In this document: positions 46,942-58,200 of the stretch, piece by piece
How positions within the stretch are numbered: position 1 is the stretch's first letter
Layout of the letters: each line of letters begins with the position of its first letter
NCBI GenBank assembly: GCA_039707655.1
Contig: CM077676.1
Coordinates: 240,392,866 to 240,456,865 of the forward strand
Direction of reading: 5' to 3'
Length of the DNA stretch: 64,000 bases
From: Elymus sibiricus
Taxonomy: Eukaryota > Streptophyta > Magnoliopsida > Poales > Poaceae
The notes under the pieces: model-generated
Told to the model about the DNA's origin: nothing
Databases searched by the model: none
The model's input: the letters and a program-made list of their open reading frames with translations, nothing else
Program-made: the position numbers and the translations under genes

Positions 46942-48195
46942 AGACCTCACAAGAAAAGAGACGAATCACCAAGAAGAAAAAATAGAAGAGATGAATCACC
47001 TCATAGAGAGGGAAGGAGTAGAGATGATCGTTATGAACGAAGACCTTCTCGGAGAAGCAAGGATTCGGAAAGGAAGGACAAGTCATCTAAGAGCTACTCT
47101 AGAAGAAGACATCAAGCTCATGTTGGTGAATGGATTTCCGGCTCCGACTCCAACAACCAATCCGAGAGAAGCCACCACTCCGACTCCGACTATAGTCAAG
47201 ATGAAGGTGTGGCCAGACTTGCACTTATATCCTCCAACTCCTATGACCTATTTGATTCACCAAATGAGGGAATTGGAAGATGCTTCATGGCAAAAGGCCC
47301 CAAGGTATCACACCCAGAATACCTTGACTTTAATAGTGATGAGGACGATTTACTTGGTGATGATGATTTTCTTGTTGATAAAACTAGTGATGTGAGCTAT
47401 AATGAACTTGCTAGTAATCATGATAGTCAAGATGAAACGAATGACAATGCTATGAGAGAGATTGAGCGTATAACTAAAGAACTAAACACTCTTAAGTTAG
47501 CTCATGAAACAACTCAAGAGGATCATAGAGGGCTCCTAAGAACTCATGAGAAGCTACGCTTCGAGAAGCAAAATTATAAGCAAGAGCATGAGTTTCTAAA
47601 AGCTATCAATGATGATCTTCGAAAGAAGAGTTCCTCTTACATTGCCAAACATCTCCTATTGTCTACTTTTATGCCACAAGTTAAATATAAGCAGACTAGT
47701 AACAAGGGTAAAAAGGGTTCTACCTCTAGTAGTAACAATAACAATGCTAAATCCAATGTCGTTGCTTCTAGTAGTTCTATTGATTCCACTAACGATTCTC
47801 TTAGCGAAGTTACACTTGAGCAAGAAAATGATTTATTGAAAGGAATTATAGAAAAAGGTGTCTACAAGAGCCTTGACGGGAGTAAGCAATTTGAGGAAAT
47901 TGTACGCAAGCAAGGGAGGCACCGGAAGAACCAAGGTGTTGGTTTTGAACGAAAGTTCAATGCCAATGGAGTTGAGTGGGAAGAAGATCAATACCCCAAG
48001 ACGAAGTTTGTTTCTCAACAAGAGAAGTATGATCCTACTTCTTTCAAGGGAACACAAGCTCAATATGATCTTCCACCAGAAGACCACAAGCTAAAAGGCA
48101 AGGACAAGCTTCAAGAAGAAATTGACTCATTTGAAGAAGCACCTCAAGCCTTGGTCAACTGGGTCCCCAAGACTACGTCAAGTTCCACTTCTTAA
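46942..48195 (+). pseudogene. S3 gag, 3' part
   Basis: Continues the S3 gag frame directly after A2 with an Arg/Ser/Asp-rich basic stretch (KRDESPRR, RREGRSRDD type), then an acidic linker (DFNSDEDDLLGDDDF), a coiled coil (EIERITKELNTLKL, QEDHRGLLRTHEKL), an Asn/Ser-rich region and a GVGFERKFNANGVEW motif homologous to GFERKLN in S1 and S2. It ends at TAA 48195 in a Thr/Ser-rich tail. Sequence from 46942 is open throughout; the gene is broken by A2 and by two stops in its 5' part. Confidence 0.8.
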
Positions 48196-49219
48196 AGTAC
48201 AACTACAACTCCAAGGATTCCCATCAAGTTGATGTGTGTCCCAAAGAAGAAGAACTAGAGAGTTCTTGAGGGTGACTCCACCAACAAACTTCACTCACAT
48301 TCATTCATGGTAAGAACTTGTGCAAGCAACTTCAACATCATGCACTAGCTCATGGAGTCACAAACCCTCTTGTTGGTAAGTCAAGGGACAGTATTCAATG
48401 GATTCATGGACACCATCTTGTGTGCATTTCACTCTATGTCTATGGATATCCTTGTTTGTTCCTTGTGGGACTAACCCATGTAGGTATTGAAGTGCAAAAA
48501 TCCAATGGATTGCTCCCAACTCTTGATGGTGTACATCAACTTTGAGCATCCACATCTACAACATCTACATGAAGTCATCATCGACAAAACCCAAGGTTAG
48601 TTCATCCCTCTTTGGGGGGATATCACATCTAGGGGGATCTTTGCTCTAAGACTTGAGCTAAAGCAACTCTAATGGTGTGAACACATTAATGCTTTATGTA
48701 AAAGTGGCAACCCCATTTGTGCTTAAACGATGAATATGACATATGATCAAATGTTCTCATTTGGCTCCTAAGTCAATATACTCATATATAGATGACTATG
48801 TCATCGCCCATTGTGTGATAGATGCTAGAATTGGTTGTGCATGTTTGACACATATTTCATTTGCTATCTTATTGTGTGAGCATGTTGCAATGCATTTTTC
48901 TTCATTCGAGGACATCCATTTGTTGTTTTGGTTGATTTGGATTCTTGGCCAAGTGGATGTACAAGAATGCCTAAGCACCTTCTCTAGATATCTATCTCTT
49001 CTTATCTCAAATTCTATTCATGCTATATCACAAAATTTAAACAAGCTCATTTTTGGACCCTCTGGGTGAGGAGCACTCAGAGCCACCGATCTGATTAGGG
49101 CTGACCTCCAAAACCCTCTAAGTAATTTTCAGTCAGACCAACTCATACCCATTCAGTCACACCGAAATTTACTTGCATTGATCAAATCTTTCCACCTTGG
49201 TAAGACCGATTCGAAAATC
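48196..49219 (+). other. S3 spacer between gag and the accessory-ORF promoter; no pol
   Basis: About 1 kb without a credible ORF. I looked for the protease DSGC, integrase HHCC/DDE and RT YVDD motifs in all plus frames and found none. The sequence is AT-rich with many ATG/CAT words. This absence is the main evidence that S3 is a pol-less element. Confidence 0.6.
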
Positions 49220-49316
49220 TCGGCATCACCGATACGTTCTGTCTATGGCAGTTATGCGTTTTGGTGAGACCGAGTTGTTTCGTTCGGTACTACCAACAGC
49301 CAAAGGGTATATATAT
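49220..49316 (+). promoter_or_regulatory. S3 internal promoter-like block with LTR-type dyads
   Basis: Near-perfect TCGGTnnnACCGA dyads lie at 49220 (one mismatch) and 49261 (one mismatch), followed by a TATATATAT box at 49308-49316. Further copies follow downstream at 49654 (one mismatch), 49721 (perfect) and 49806 (perfect). The same dyad plus TATA order occurs in the S3 LTR. A leader of about 180 nt then runs to a candidate splice donor. Confidence 0.45.
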
Positions 49317-49498
49317 CTCGTGGACCGTACATTAAAAAATCCTTCAATCATCTCGGTCCCGCACCCCTTTGCTGCCATCACCCCAGGTCCACGGATCGTC
49401 GCCGTCATCAACAGCGGGCCCTCGCCACCGGATTCCGTCGTCGTCAACGGGAATCTTCTTCGCTGTTGCCGTCGTAGAGGATCTCCACCGAGTTAGGG

Positions 49499-49991
49499 TG
49501 AGATTCGAACCCCTAGTGCTTCCAAAATCTGATTCTATGCACTAGAGATTGTGCCTTATATCTTGCCATAGTTTGCAACTTCTTATCCAGCAAGAAATTC
49601 CGTAGTTTAGATTCGAGCAAAAAAATTAGGGTTAGGTTTGCGCAGAACTCATCTCGGACTGACCGAATTGAGAGGATTGGAGTCACCAATTTGGCCTCTG
49701 GCCATTGCATGTAGTACATCTCGGTGCCACCGAGTGGTACTCATCGGTGAGATCGACTCTAATATTTCAGTAGAACCTAGCACTTCGGAGGGACCGGGAC
49801 ACACTTCGGTCAGACCGAAATAGTGTGGCCAAGTCTCTGTTATTGCTTTCGGTCCTCCCAAAATTATCAAATCGGTAATTCCGATATGCTTTCTGTGAAA
49901 ACCTAGAACTGAAGTTTGAACTCAATTTTTCAAAAACTAGCTGCATTTTGTGATGACTCATCTAGTCTGCCTCATCAAATCTATTTCACAG
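49499..49991 (+). other. candidate 5'UTR intron of the S3 accessory gene
   Basis: The donor GAGTTAGG|GTGAGATTC at 49499 and acceptor CTATTTCACAG at 49991 bound 493 bp of T-rich, ORF-poor DNA. The acceptor lies 13 nt before the accessory ORF start (50005). The S1 accessory region has the same acceptor 11-mer just before its start. Predicted from sequence only. Confidence 0.4.
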
Positions 49992-50004
49992 GGTCTGCGT
50001 TAGT

Positions 50005-52084
50005 ATGTCAGATGCCAGTGACAGCCAGAACATGTCTGCAGAAGCTAGTGTTGATCTTGATGCAGGTTCTAGCCCTGAGGAAAGCTATCATGAAGGAGAG
50101 AGGAGTTCTCCCAGCTTGCCAAAAGACAAACAAGGACAAGAAAGAGGAAAGATTCAGATGAAGAGGATGAATATTTTCGGGTAGAATAAGTCACCTCAAA
50201 GAAGAAAACTGATGTTGCCAAGGAGTATGGCAATCCTCAGAAAGAGAGACAAGTTGCAAGGAAAGTCTCTAGATCCACTGCTGCCAAGAGAGGCATCCCC
50301 ACAGAGAATCCAAGTGGATCCCAGCAAATGCAAGGCAAGGCAATGCCAAAGACTGCAGGAAAGAAAAGGGAGAGGAAACAATCTGTGCAAGTGGTGTTCA
50401 AGCCCACATCCATGAGGAGGGAGGATGAACCAGTTGCAGATGAGCAACCTCCCCCAAGCAACAGAAATTGATGGCTGATACTATGAGGACAGTCACCTCT
50501 TCCAAGGCCAAGCCATGTGCTGTCCCCAAGCCCAAGAGGACCACCAGAAATGTTTCTGCAGCTGAGAAGAACAAGGCCCCAGTGCCTGAGAGAGATGATG
50601 ATGATGATGATGCCACGGTGCTAAAGAAACTCAGACCTAGACTGCCAGATCATGATGATACACATCTAGAGGCAGAAAATATGAAGGAGAGGAAGGGCAA
50701 AGGATTGAGAAAGTGGAGGGATCAGATCCCTATGCCACCAGGAGGAGGACTGCTGTGGACTACCGCTTTCACACCAAGGAACAGCAGGACCTCTATGAGA
50801 CAGTGCTGCTAGACAAGAAGCCCATTGTGAGTGATATGAGATGGGTTGATTGGAAGTTCATTGATGCAAATGAGGACAACTTCCCAAATGTGCATGAAAA
50901 CTTCAAGACAATTGGCATTGATGAGTTCATAGGAACTAAGTTGACACCATGGACAGATGAGCTTATCATGAAATTTTATTCCACTGCACACTTCTATCCC
51001 GATGGGAGGATTGTTTGGATGACTGAGGGCACTAGATTCCAGTCGTATTGATGAGTGGGCACAACTGCTGAACGTGCTAGAAGCTGAAGAGAATGACATT
51101 GATCTTTATGCCAAGGGCAAGAAGGACCACAACTCCATGAAGGACATGTATGGAGAGATCCCCGAGAAGTACAAGGAGTCTCACAAGCTTGGATCTGTCT
51201 ATCATCTCCTACCAGGACTTGCCACCATAAACACTATTCTGAGGCATACTTTAATGCCCAAGTCAGGTGATGAGAAGATGATTAGAGGAAACTCAATCAA
51301 CTTGCTGCAATTGGTGGATGGATTCACAAAGTTTAGAGTGATGGATTTGATTGTGGAAACAATCAAGAGGACTGTTGCAGATCAGAAGCGCTCATGTGGC
51401 TTTGCTCCACACATTCAGATGCTTATCAACTCCAAAGTTGGTAGCAAAGTCTACTTGCTTGATTGTGAGCACTTGCCACTTCAGCCAGAGCTAGAGGATT
51501 GCACCATGACTATGGATGAGGATCATCCTTCCTCAGCTACAACTCATGCGAAGGCAGAAGCTGCCAAGAGTGCTGGACCAAGCTCTTCCACAGTTCCAGT
51601 TCCGAAGACAAAAGCTGATCAGATGCTATATCTTCTCCATGCTACTCAGAGGATCGAACGGAGCCTGGCCAGCATCGTGAAGAACCAAGAGAGCTTCGAG
51701 AGGATTATAGAGACCAAGTTCCATGACCTTGATGTCAAGGTAACTGAGGTGCAGACCATAGTTGAGAGTCTGAAGAAGGAAGTGGATGAAGCTAAGTTGC
51801 ATTCTAGCAGTGATGATGAGCACCAGGGCACAATACTTCCCATGACTACTTAGTTCCAGAGGATGCCTAGGTCAGCAGCCGTGCCAGTCACCGACCCCAA
51901 AGCCATAGTCTCTGCTCCTGCTGCTGCACCCACTGTTGCTCCGTTAGTTCCACCAGTTGTCTCCACTGCACCAGTCCAGCAGACATCATCCGAGGCATTT
52001 GTAGATGCGCTTCTCTCCACTCCACCGGCGCAGAGGACTTCTTCACTAGGAGCTGCCGGAGATCGAGCCCAGAGCGACGTTTAG
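50005..52084 (+). pseudogene. S3 accessory ORF (homolog of S2 ORF4, with a basic N-terminal part)
   Basis: Starts MSDASDSQNMSAEASVDLDA. A frame slip near 50150, a stop near 50185, and further slips near 50470, 50720 and 51040 break it; from 51074 it is open to TAG 51851-51853 and reads on in the same frame to 52084. Order of parts: acidic start, Lys-rich region (KKRERKQSVQVV), Asp run, a folded domain shared with S2 ORF4 (RRRTAVDYRFHTKEQ, WTDELIMKFYSTAHF, WMTEGTRFQSY, YHLLPGLATINTI), a coiled coil (51640-51800) and a Pro/Ala-rich tail. Domain conservation across diverged families argues for a real function, unknown. Confidence 0.65.
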
Positions 52085-52599
52085 CTCTTTACTATTTCGA
52101 TCTTTTTGGTACTTGTTGCCAAAGGGGGAGAATTAGTATAGATCATTAGGGCTTCGAGAGAGAGAGAGAGTGCCTTGCTTTTTCTTGTTTGATTTCTTTG
52201 AGTTTTGTGCTACTTCGTGATACTTGTGCTTGATGCTTGCATGAGACTACGTTACTTTGTGCTTGATCATACCGTACTTCATTTGCTATGCATGCTTAAA
52301 TATCTATCCATATGCTCTTTGTATGATCATTCACTTGTTTGCTTGGTGATGATTGCTTGTTACATTGCAATCATATCATTTTGAGCGCTCCACCAAGATG
52401 TATGTGACATGCAAGAGTGACCCATGATCCTAATCGATTGTACATTTGCATTCAAACGCAAATCTTTTAATAATGCACAAATTTAGGGGGAGTTCTTGCT
52501 TATCACATACTTCTCAAAGCGACGATGTATTTCATTGATTATATCATTTGTCGAAGCTTTGATCTATATGTTGTCATCAATTACCAAAAAGGGGGAGAT
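52085..52599 (+). other. S3 3' untranslated region and polypurine tract
   Basis: AT-rich and non-coding, with a short GA microsatellite near 52157-52170. It ends in AAAAAGGGGGAGAT (52586-52599), the PPT directly before the 3' LTR and identical to that of S2. The words AAAGGGGGAGAATTAGTA (about 52120) and TTTAGGGGGAGTTCTTG (about 52480) are extra PPT-like tracts. Confidence 0.75.
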
Positions 52600-54107
52600 T
52601 GAAAGTGCAACTAATCCCCGTGTGGTTTTGGTAATTAATAACAACATATAAGTCATTGAACTAATGCCTATTCAAGATAAGATTTCAGGAAGTTCAATGT
52701 TGGCATGGCAAGGACATGATGGTTGTGGACCCCTCAAAATGCTAAGGACATGAATTGGCAAAGCTTCAAGACTCTACATTTTTGGTTAAGTGATCCAAGA
52801 TCACATTTAGTCCTATAGGAAAGCGAATACTACTAAAAGGAGATGAGGTTTTGATGATGAGTTTGTTGCTCAAGTGCTGGAAGATATTGCTCCAAAACCC
52901 TCAACCACATTCTCCAAAACCCATCAAGTCCAAACCCTAAAAGTCCATCTCGGTCCCACCGAACCTTTCCATCCGGACCCACTGAGATGATCCCATACAC
53001 TACCACAGCCAAACCCTAATGCGGTACTGCCGAAATGGATCTTGGTCTCACCGAGATGGCGTGACCAAGTTTCTATAATGCCATCGCTTCACTTCGGATT
53101 CACCGAGATGAAACGATCAGAATTTCCGAGACGAAGTTCTACCCTAGCCATTGCACTTCGGTCGCTCTGAGTCGTTTCGTTCGGTCTCACCGAAAAGCCT
53201 AACGGTCAAGCCTTTTGCACAGGTCAGTCTCACCGAGATTTCTGATCGGTGTCACCGAGTTGAGTCAAAAGCTTGTAACGGTTGGATTTTTGGTGCTACC
53301 TATTTATACCCTCCCACCCCCACCTACTCTCTAAGAGAGCCATCAGAACGAACCTACACTTCCACCATTCATTTTCTAAGAGAGAACCACCTACTCATGT
53401 GTTGAGATCAAGTCACTTCATTCCAATCATTTGAACCTTGATTTCTAGCCTTCCCCAAGTTGCTTTCCACTCAAATCCTTCTCCTACCAAAGCCAAATCT
53501 ATGAGAGAGTGATTGAGTGTTGGGGAGACTATCTTTTGAAGCACAAGAGCAAGGAGTTCATCATCAACAACACATCTATTACCTTTTGGAGAGTGGTGTC
53601 TCCTAGATTGGTTAGGTATCACTTGGGAGCCTCCAAGATCATGTGGAGTAGAATCAAGGAGTTTGTAAGGGCAAGGAGATTGCCTACTTCGTGAAGATCT
53701 ACCCGAGTGAGGCTAGTCCTTCGTGGACGTAAGCCATGGTGGAATAGACAAGGTTGCTTCTTCGTGGACCCTTCGTGGGTGGAGCCCTCCGTGGACTCGC
53801 GCAACCGTTACCCCTTCGTGGGTTAAAGTCTCCATCAACGTGGACATACGATAGCACCACCTATCAGAACCACGCCAAAAACCACCGTGTCTTCATTGCG
53901 TTTGATTTCTCCGATCCCTCCTTTACGTTCATATGCAAAGTCTTTATTTTCCGCTGCTCAACTCTTAGACTTGCATGTGTAGGGTGTTGCTTAACTTGGT
54001 AGAATCGCTAAAACTTGCCTACAACTAAAATTCTGAAAAGGATAAGTTTTTATTTGGTCAAGTAGTCGAATCACCCCCCCCCCTCTAGACATACTTTCGA
54101 TCCCACA
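52600..54107 (+). repeat. S3 3' LTR
   Basis: 1508 bp, TGAAAGTGCAACTAATCCCC to TCCCACA, followed by the CTATC duplication. It holds perfect dyads at 52950, 53181 and 53246, and TATTTATAC at about 53301. It retains 137 bp (53492-53628) missing from the 5' LTR. No coding content. Confidence 0.9.
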
Positions 54108-54994
54108 CTATCCATCTAGAGAGTGTGCGGCTCTCAAGAGTAATAGGTACAAGAGCTCTAACTCAGATCTATTGTGATGCTCAACCACTGTCTAAGTTTT
54201 GGCTCTTGATTTTCTCTCGGTGGATTTTAAACTCAAATCTCTCGGAGAGGGGATGCTCAATCAATCTTCTCAGAAATCTCAAGCGGAGCAGCCAACGGAC
54301 AATGTTGGAGCAGGGCGACAATTTATAGCAGCAGCCTTCCCTGAAGGGAAATGACCAAATTGGACATGCGGGACAGCCAATGGCCGAACGACATGAATCC
54401 AACGGTCGGATTGAGCACAACGGTAACATTTCTTGTGGGGCAAGAAATGCTAACTCCTTAGTCCGAAAGATATCTCCTGCAGCACCGAAGAACAACATCT
54501 TCTACTGACAGGTAATCATTTGAAGCATAAAGAGATTTCTCTCAGTCTTGCATAGGTTTCGGTTAAGCATCACAGCGGACCTAAGCTTCGAGAACCTATA
54601 CCACTATTAATAGTACGGAGGTCCTATGACTCAAATAAGAGAAAGAGGAATGGCGAAACAAATGCTATGTCTTTGCTTCGTCTTCAACATCCTCAGCTGC
54701 AGTCAATTTCTTCGGACAGCATCGAACAAGTATTGCTTCACATCAGCAATAATTTTAAGGGGTCATCTCCTTCACTTCAATCTTCTCGCCTACATGTCTT
54801 CACGAAATGTAGCTCATCCTTCTCTGCAAATCAGAAGTTCTTCGGAGAAGTTCCTCGAATTTGACACCGAGAACAGCATTCTCTTCGGGTTTGCATGGAC
54901 TATTTCTCTCTGTGTGCACTAGCAAACAAATCAATCCATGCCTGTTTCTGTCAACAATCTCCAAAACACAAGGGGGCAAAGCATTGCACCAAAA
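54108..54994 (-). repeat. S1 5' LTR, upstream part
   Basis: CTATC (54108-54112) is the duplicated target; LTR sequence continues from 54113 and aligns with S2 LTR landmarks (GAGAGTGTGCGGCTCTCAAGA, TCGGTGGATTTTAAACTC, GTCAACAATCTCCAAAACA), ending near GCACCAAAA at 54994. A TATA-like ATTTATAGC is at about 54321. With 16012-16614 it makes up one diverged LTR. Confidence 0.75.
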
Positions 54995-55275
54995 ACTTCA
55001 GTTAACATCAAATTCAGTTAAATATTCAGTTAACTACCTACTTAGTGAATAGAGATGAATATCCAGTTTGCATCAAATTCAGTCAAAAATATTCAGTTTG
55101 AATCAAGACATTGATTGATCCACTGAATGAACTACTAAAGTTTAAAAATCCAGTTTGCATCAAGCCACTGAATGAGCCACTTATGGCTGGTACATTTGAG
55201 CTCTAATAGTTTCAAACACTCAGATTGAAGTTTTTGCCAAAAAAATCACACAAATACAAGTGCAACAGCACTGAT

Positions 55276-58200
55276 TCATCTGAACTCATCAAACATGTTC
55301 ACTCTTTTCTGCTTCTTGGGCACATGTCCACTTGGCCCTGCTTGCTTCTTCTGCTCAGCTCTTCTTCTCTTGGCCTCTTCTTGTTGTTTCTTCTTTGCTT
55401 CTTGATCTTCTTTTCTCTTCAGTGTTGCCTCTGCTTTAGCTGCAATTGCTTCAAGTGCTCTGGCCTCCTTCTCTTGTTGCAATGCAGCTTTTCTTGCTGC
55501 TGTTGCTTCCTGCTTTGTTGTTGTTTCCTCAACCTTCTTCTTTTTTGCTGCTCTTCTTCTTCTTGATGCCTGCTCTGCTTTCCTCATAGAAATTCTTGCC
55601 TTTTTTGCTTCTGCCTCCTCTGCTCTCCTCTCTGCCATCTCATTCATGGCCTCCAGTGTTGCATCTCTTCTGGCTGCCATCTGCCTATCTTTGTCTCTTT
55701 TCATCTTCAGCAACTTCATGGTCAGGTTGCCATCATTTGTAGTTGTTGTTGTATGTGCTGAAGCTTGAGAACTGGATGCCAGAGAGATGAATGATGAATC
55801 TAGCACAGTGCCTTCAGTATCTTCTCTAGGAACAGGTCTAGACTGATGCATCCTATGAAGCATTGTACATCCAAAATCCTGCACATGCACAAAGCCAATC
55901 ACCATCTGCTACCATCAGTACATTTTTATTGATTAAATACAACTTAAAAGAAAGGGACAAAAGATTAGAATTTGCCTGAAAAATAATTGGTGTATCATAT
56001 TCATCCTCTTCTTGGTGCACTAGGCCATCATCTTGTGTAGCATGGACATCTTGTTGAGTCACTTGGTCATCATCTTGTGTGACATGGACATCTTCCTGTG
56101 TGACTTGGCCATCATCTTGTGTGACATGGACCTCCTCCTGTGTGACTTGGCCATCATCTTGTTGTGACATACCCTGTTCATCATCTGACACGTCATCGGG
56201 AATAGCCCTTGGCCCCCTTCTCACTTGTAGCTTTGGCAAAATGCCAGCCTTTCTCTGATTACATCCTTTGATGTTGTGGCCCTGTTCATGGCAGTATGAA
56301 CATGTTATTGTGCCTCCATGTCTGGTCATTACCTTGGTTCCATCTTTCTTTTCAAACTCATAAGGCTGCTTTCGCCTACTCTTGTTTGAAGGCCTCCCTA
56401 CTTTGTTTTCATAGACAGGTGGCTTGATTTCACACCGAGTCATCTTCTCCCACTCACTCCTATCTCTGCAAGGCTTGATAATGGGTTTGTATGCTAGCTT
56501 GAATGCTTATATACTGTAACAGGAGTGCACCAAACTCTCAGGTTCAATTCTCTCATGTCTACAGCATGCAACTACATGGTGACATGGAACTCCACTAAGA
56601 TCCCACCTTTTGCATGTACAACTCTCCTCCTTGATGTCAACAATGTATGTCCTGTTCTTGTTGTCAACCTGAAAAAGGCCATCACCAGACACTGAAACCA
56701 TGCATGTAGCTGACAGCTCTATATTCTTTTCAATTCTTTTCCTTATTTTTGGGCATATAGAGCCAGACCAGGTCTCTGCCTCTTTTTGTTGTTGTTGTAG
56801 AACCTAACCATGAGCTGGGTTTTGATCTTGTCAATCATTGATCTGATGCGCATCTCCCTAGCCTCAAGAATATATTTGTTAAAAACCTCACAGTTGTTGT
56901 TCAGAAGGATATCACACTTGGGCAATTCTCTTTGGAACCCCCTAATCCAAGTGTTTGGTGGTAGTTGCTCAAGCCATTTGTAGGCTTCTAAGCTGATGGC
57001 CTTCATTTCCTCCATGCTTGCAGCCCACAGTTCTGGTGTTGTGCTCCTTGCACACTTCTATAGCTGGTTCTTAAGTACATCTCCTTTGTGTGTTTGCTGA
57101 AATTTTTGCCATATATGCCTGACACAGTGTCTGTGCTCTGCATCAGGAAAGTGCTGCATCACTCCCTTGATGAGCCCCTTTTGCTTGTCTGACATTATAG
57201 TCCATGGCTCTGTATTCAGTATTCCCAAGTCACTCTTCAGATTTGACAAAAACCATTTCCATGTGTCAGTGTTCTCAACCTCCACAACTGCAAATGCTAG
57301 AGGATATATGCAGTCATTGGGATGCATCCCAACAGCACACAGGAGAACACCTCCATACTTGGTCTTCAAGTGGCATCCATCTAAACATATGACAGGCCTG
57401 CAAACTGGCATGAAAACCCTTTTGCAGGCATCCAGAGAGAAATAACAACTTCCAAATATGCCATCATTAACACCCACATAGAAAGAGCTGCTTGTGTTTG
57501 ATCTTCTGAATTCTTGTGCATAATCCTACATGCTGTTGTACTACTCTAACTCATCTCCTTCAATGACTTTCTTCACTAGTCTCTTAGCCCTTCTCAGTTT
57601 GCTCCTTGTTGCTGTCATGTTCCAGTCCTTCTGAACCACCCTTGAAAAATTCTTCATGTTCATGTTTTCATCTGCTCTGAAAGAATCAAGATATTTTCCA
57701 GCCATAAAGGGAGCAGTGAATGACCTAACACTCCATTTCCTTATGTAGGTATGCTTTGGTAGTATTTCTTGATCATGAAGCAAGATTCTTCAATCAAATG
57801 GCGCAAACAAAGACCAAGGGCACCCATCTTCACAAATGGCCTTCAGTCTTTTCCTATTTCTGGGGCACCTAATGTCAACTCTTTCCTGACAGCTGTACTC
57901 TTTGATAGCTTTCCTCGGTAACTCAACAGTTCCAAAGGTCTGACCAACTTGGAACTGTGGTTTAGTTAGGTCTTCTTCTCTGAAACATTTGAAATTCAGC
58001 TTAACCTTATCTTCATCAGAATCAGGCATACACATGTCCCCATCTTCAGTAGGATCATCAGGTTCTTCTTGGGCTGCTTTACCTTTACCTTTCTCACAAT
58101 CAACATTCCTGTCAAACAAGTCATCATCATCTTGCAGATCAATATCTGAATCAACAAGCTGTGGATTGAAATCTTCATTTGAATCATGAATTACTAAATC

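Larger units (their letters stand above)
16615..54107 (+). mobile_element. S3: SIRE-type Copia LTR retrotransposon without pol, hosting a deep nest
   Basis: LTRs begin TGAAAGTGCAACTAATCCCC and end in CCTACA / CCCACA. The element is flanked by perfect CTATC duplications (16610-16614 and 54108-54112). A tRNA-Met-type PBS (AGTGGTATCAGAGC, 20047) follows the 5' LTR, and the PPT AAAAAGGGGGAGAT (52586-52599) precedes the 3' LTR. Between them are gag (20101-20980 continuing at 46942-48195) and a broken accessory ORF (50005-52084) with a promoter-like leader. Less than 2 kb separates gag from that ORF and no pol motif is present. Ale-1 sits in the 5' LTR and A2 in gag. With insertions removed S3 is about 9.4 kb. 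Confidence 0.85.
6100..54994 (-). mobile_element. S1: SIRE-type Copia LTR retrotransposon without pol, split by nested insertions
   Basis: Pieces of one minus-strand element can be threaded through the insertions: 5' LTR (54994 to 54113, then 16614 to about 16012), gag C-terminal half (14370 to 12931), a promoter-like block (12540 to 12428), then ORF3 (11858 to 11324 and 6948 to 6100). LTR, gag and ORF3 are diverged homologs of those in S2. No protease, integrase or reverse transcriptase lies between the gag stop (12931) and ORF3, so this is a gag plus accessory-ORF element. The gag N-terminus, PBS and LTR start were lost at the A1 junction. The 3' LTR would lie left of the CACTA, outside the window. 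Confidence 0.7.
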
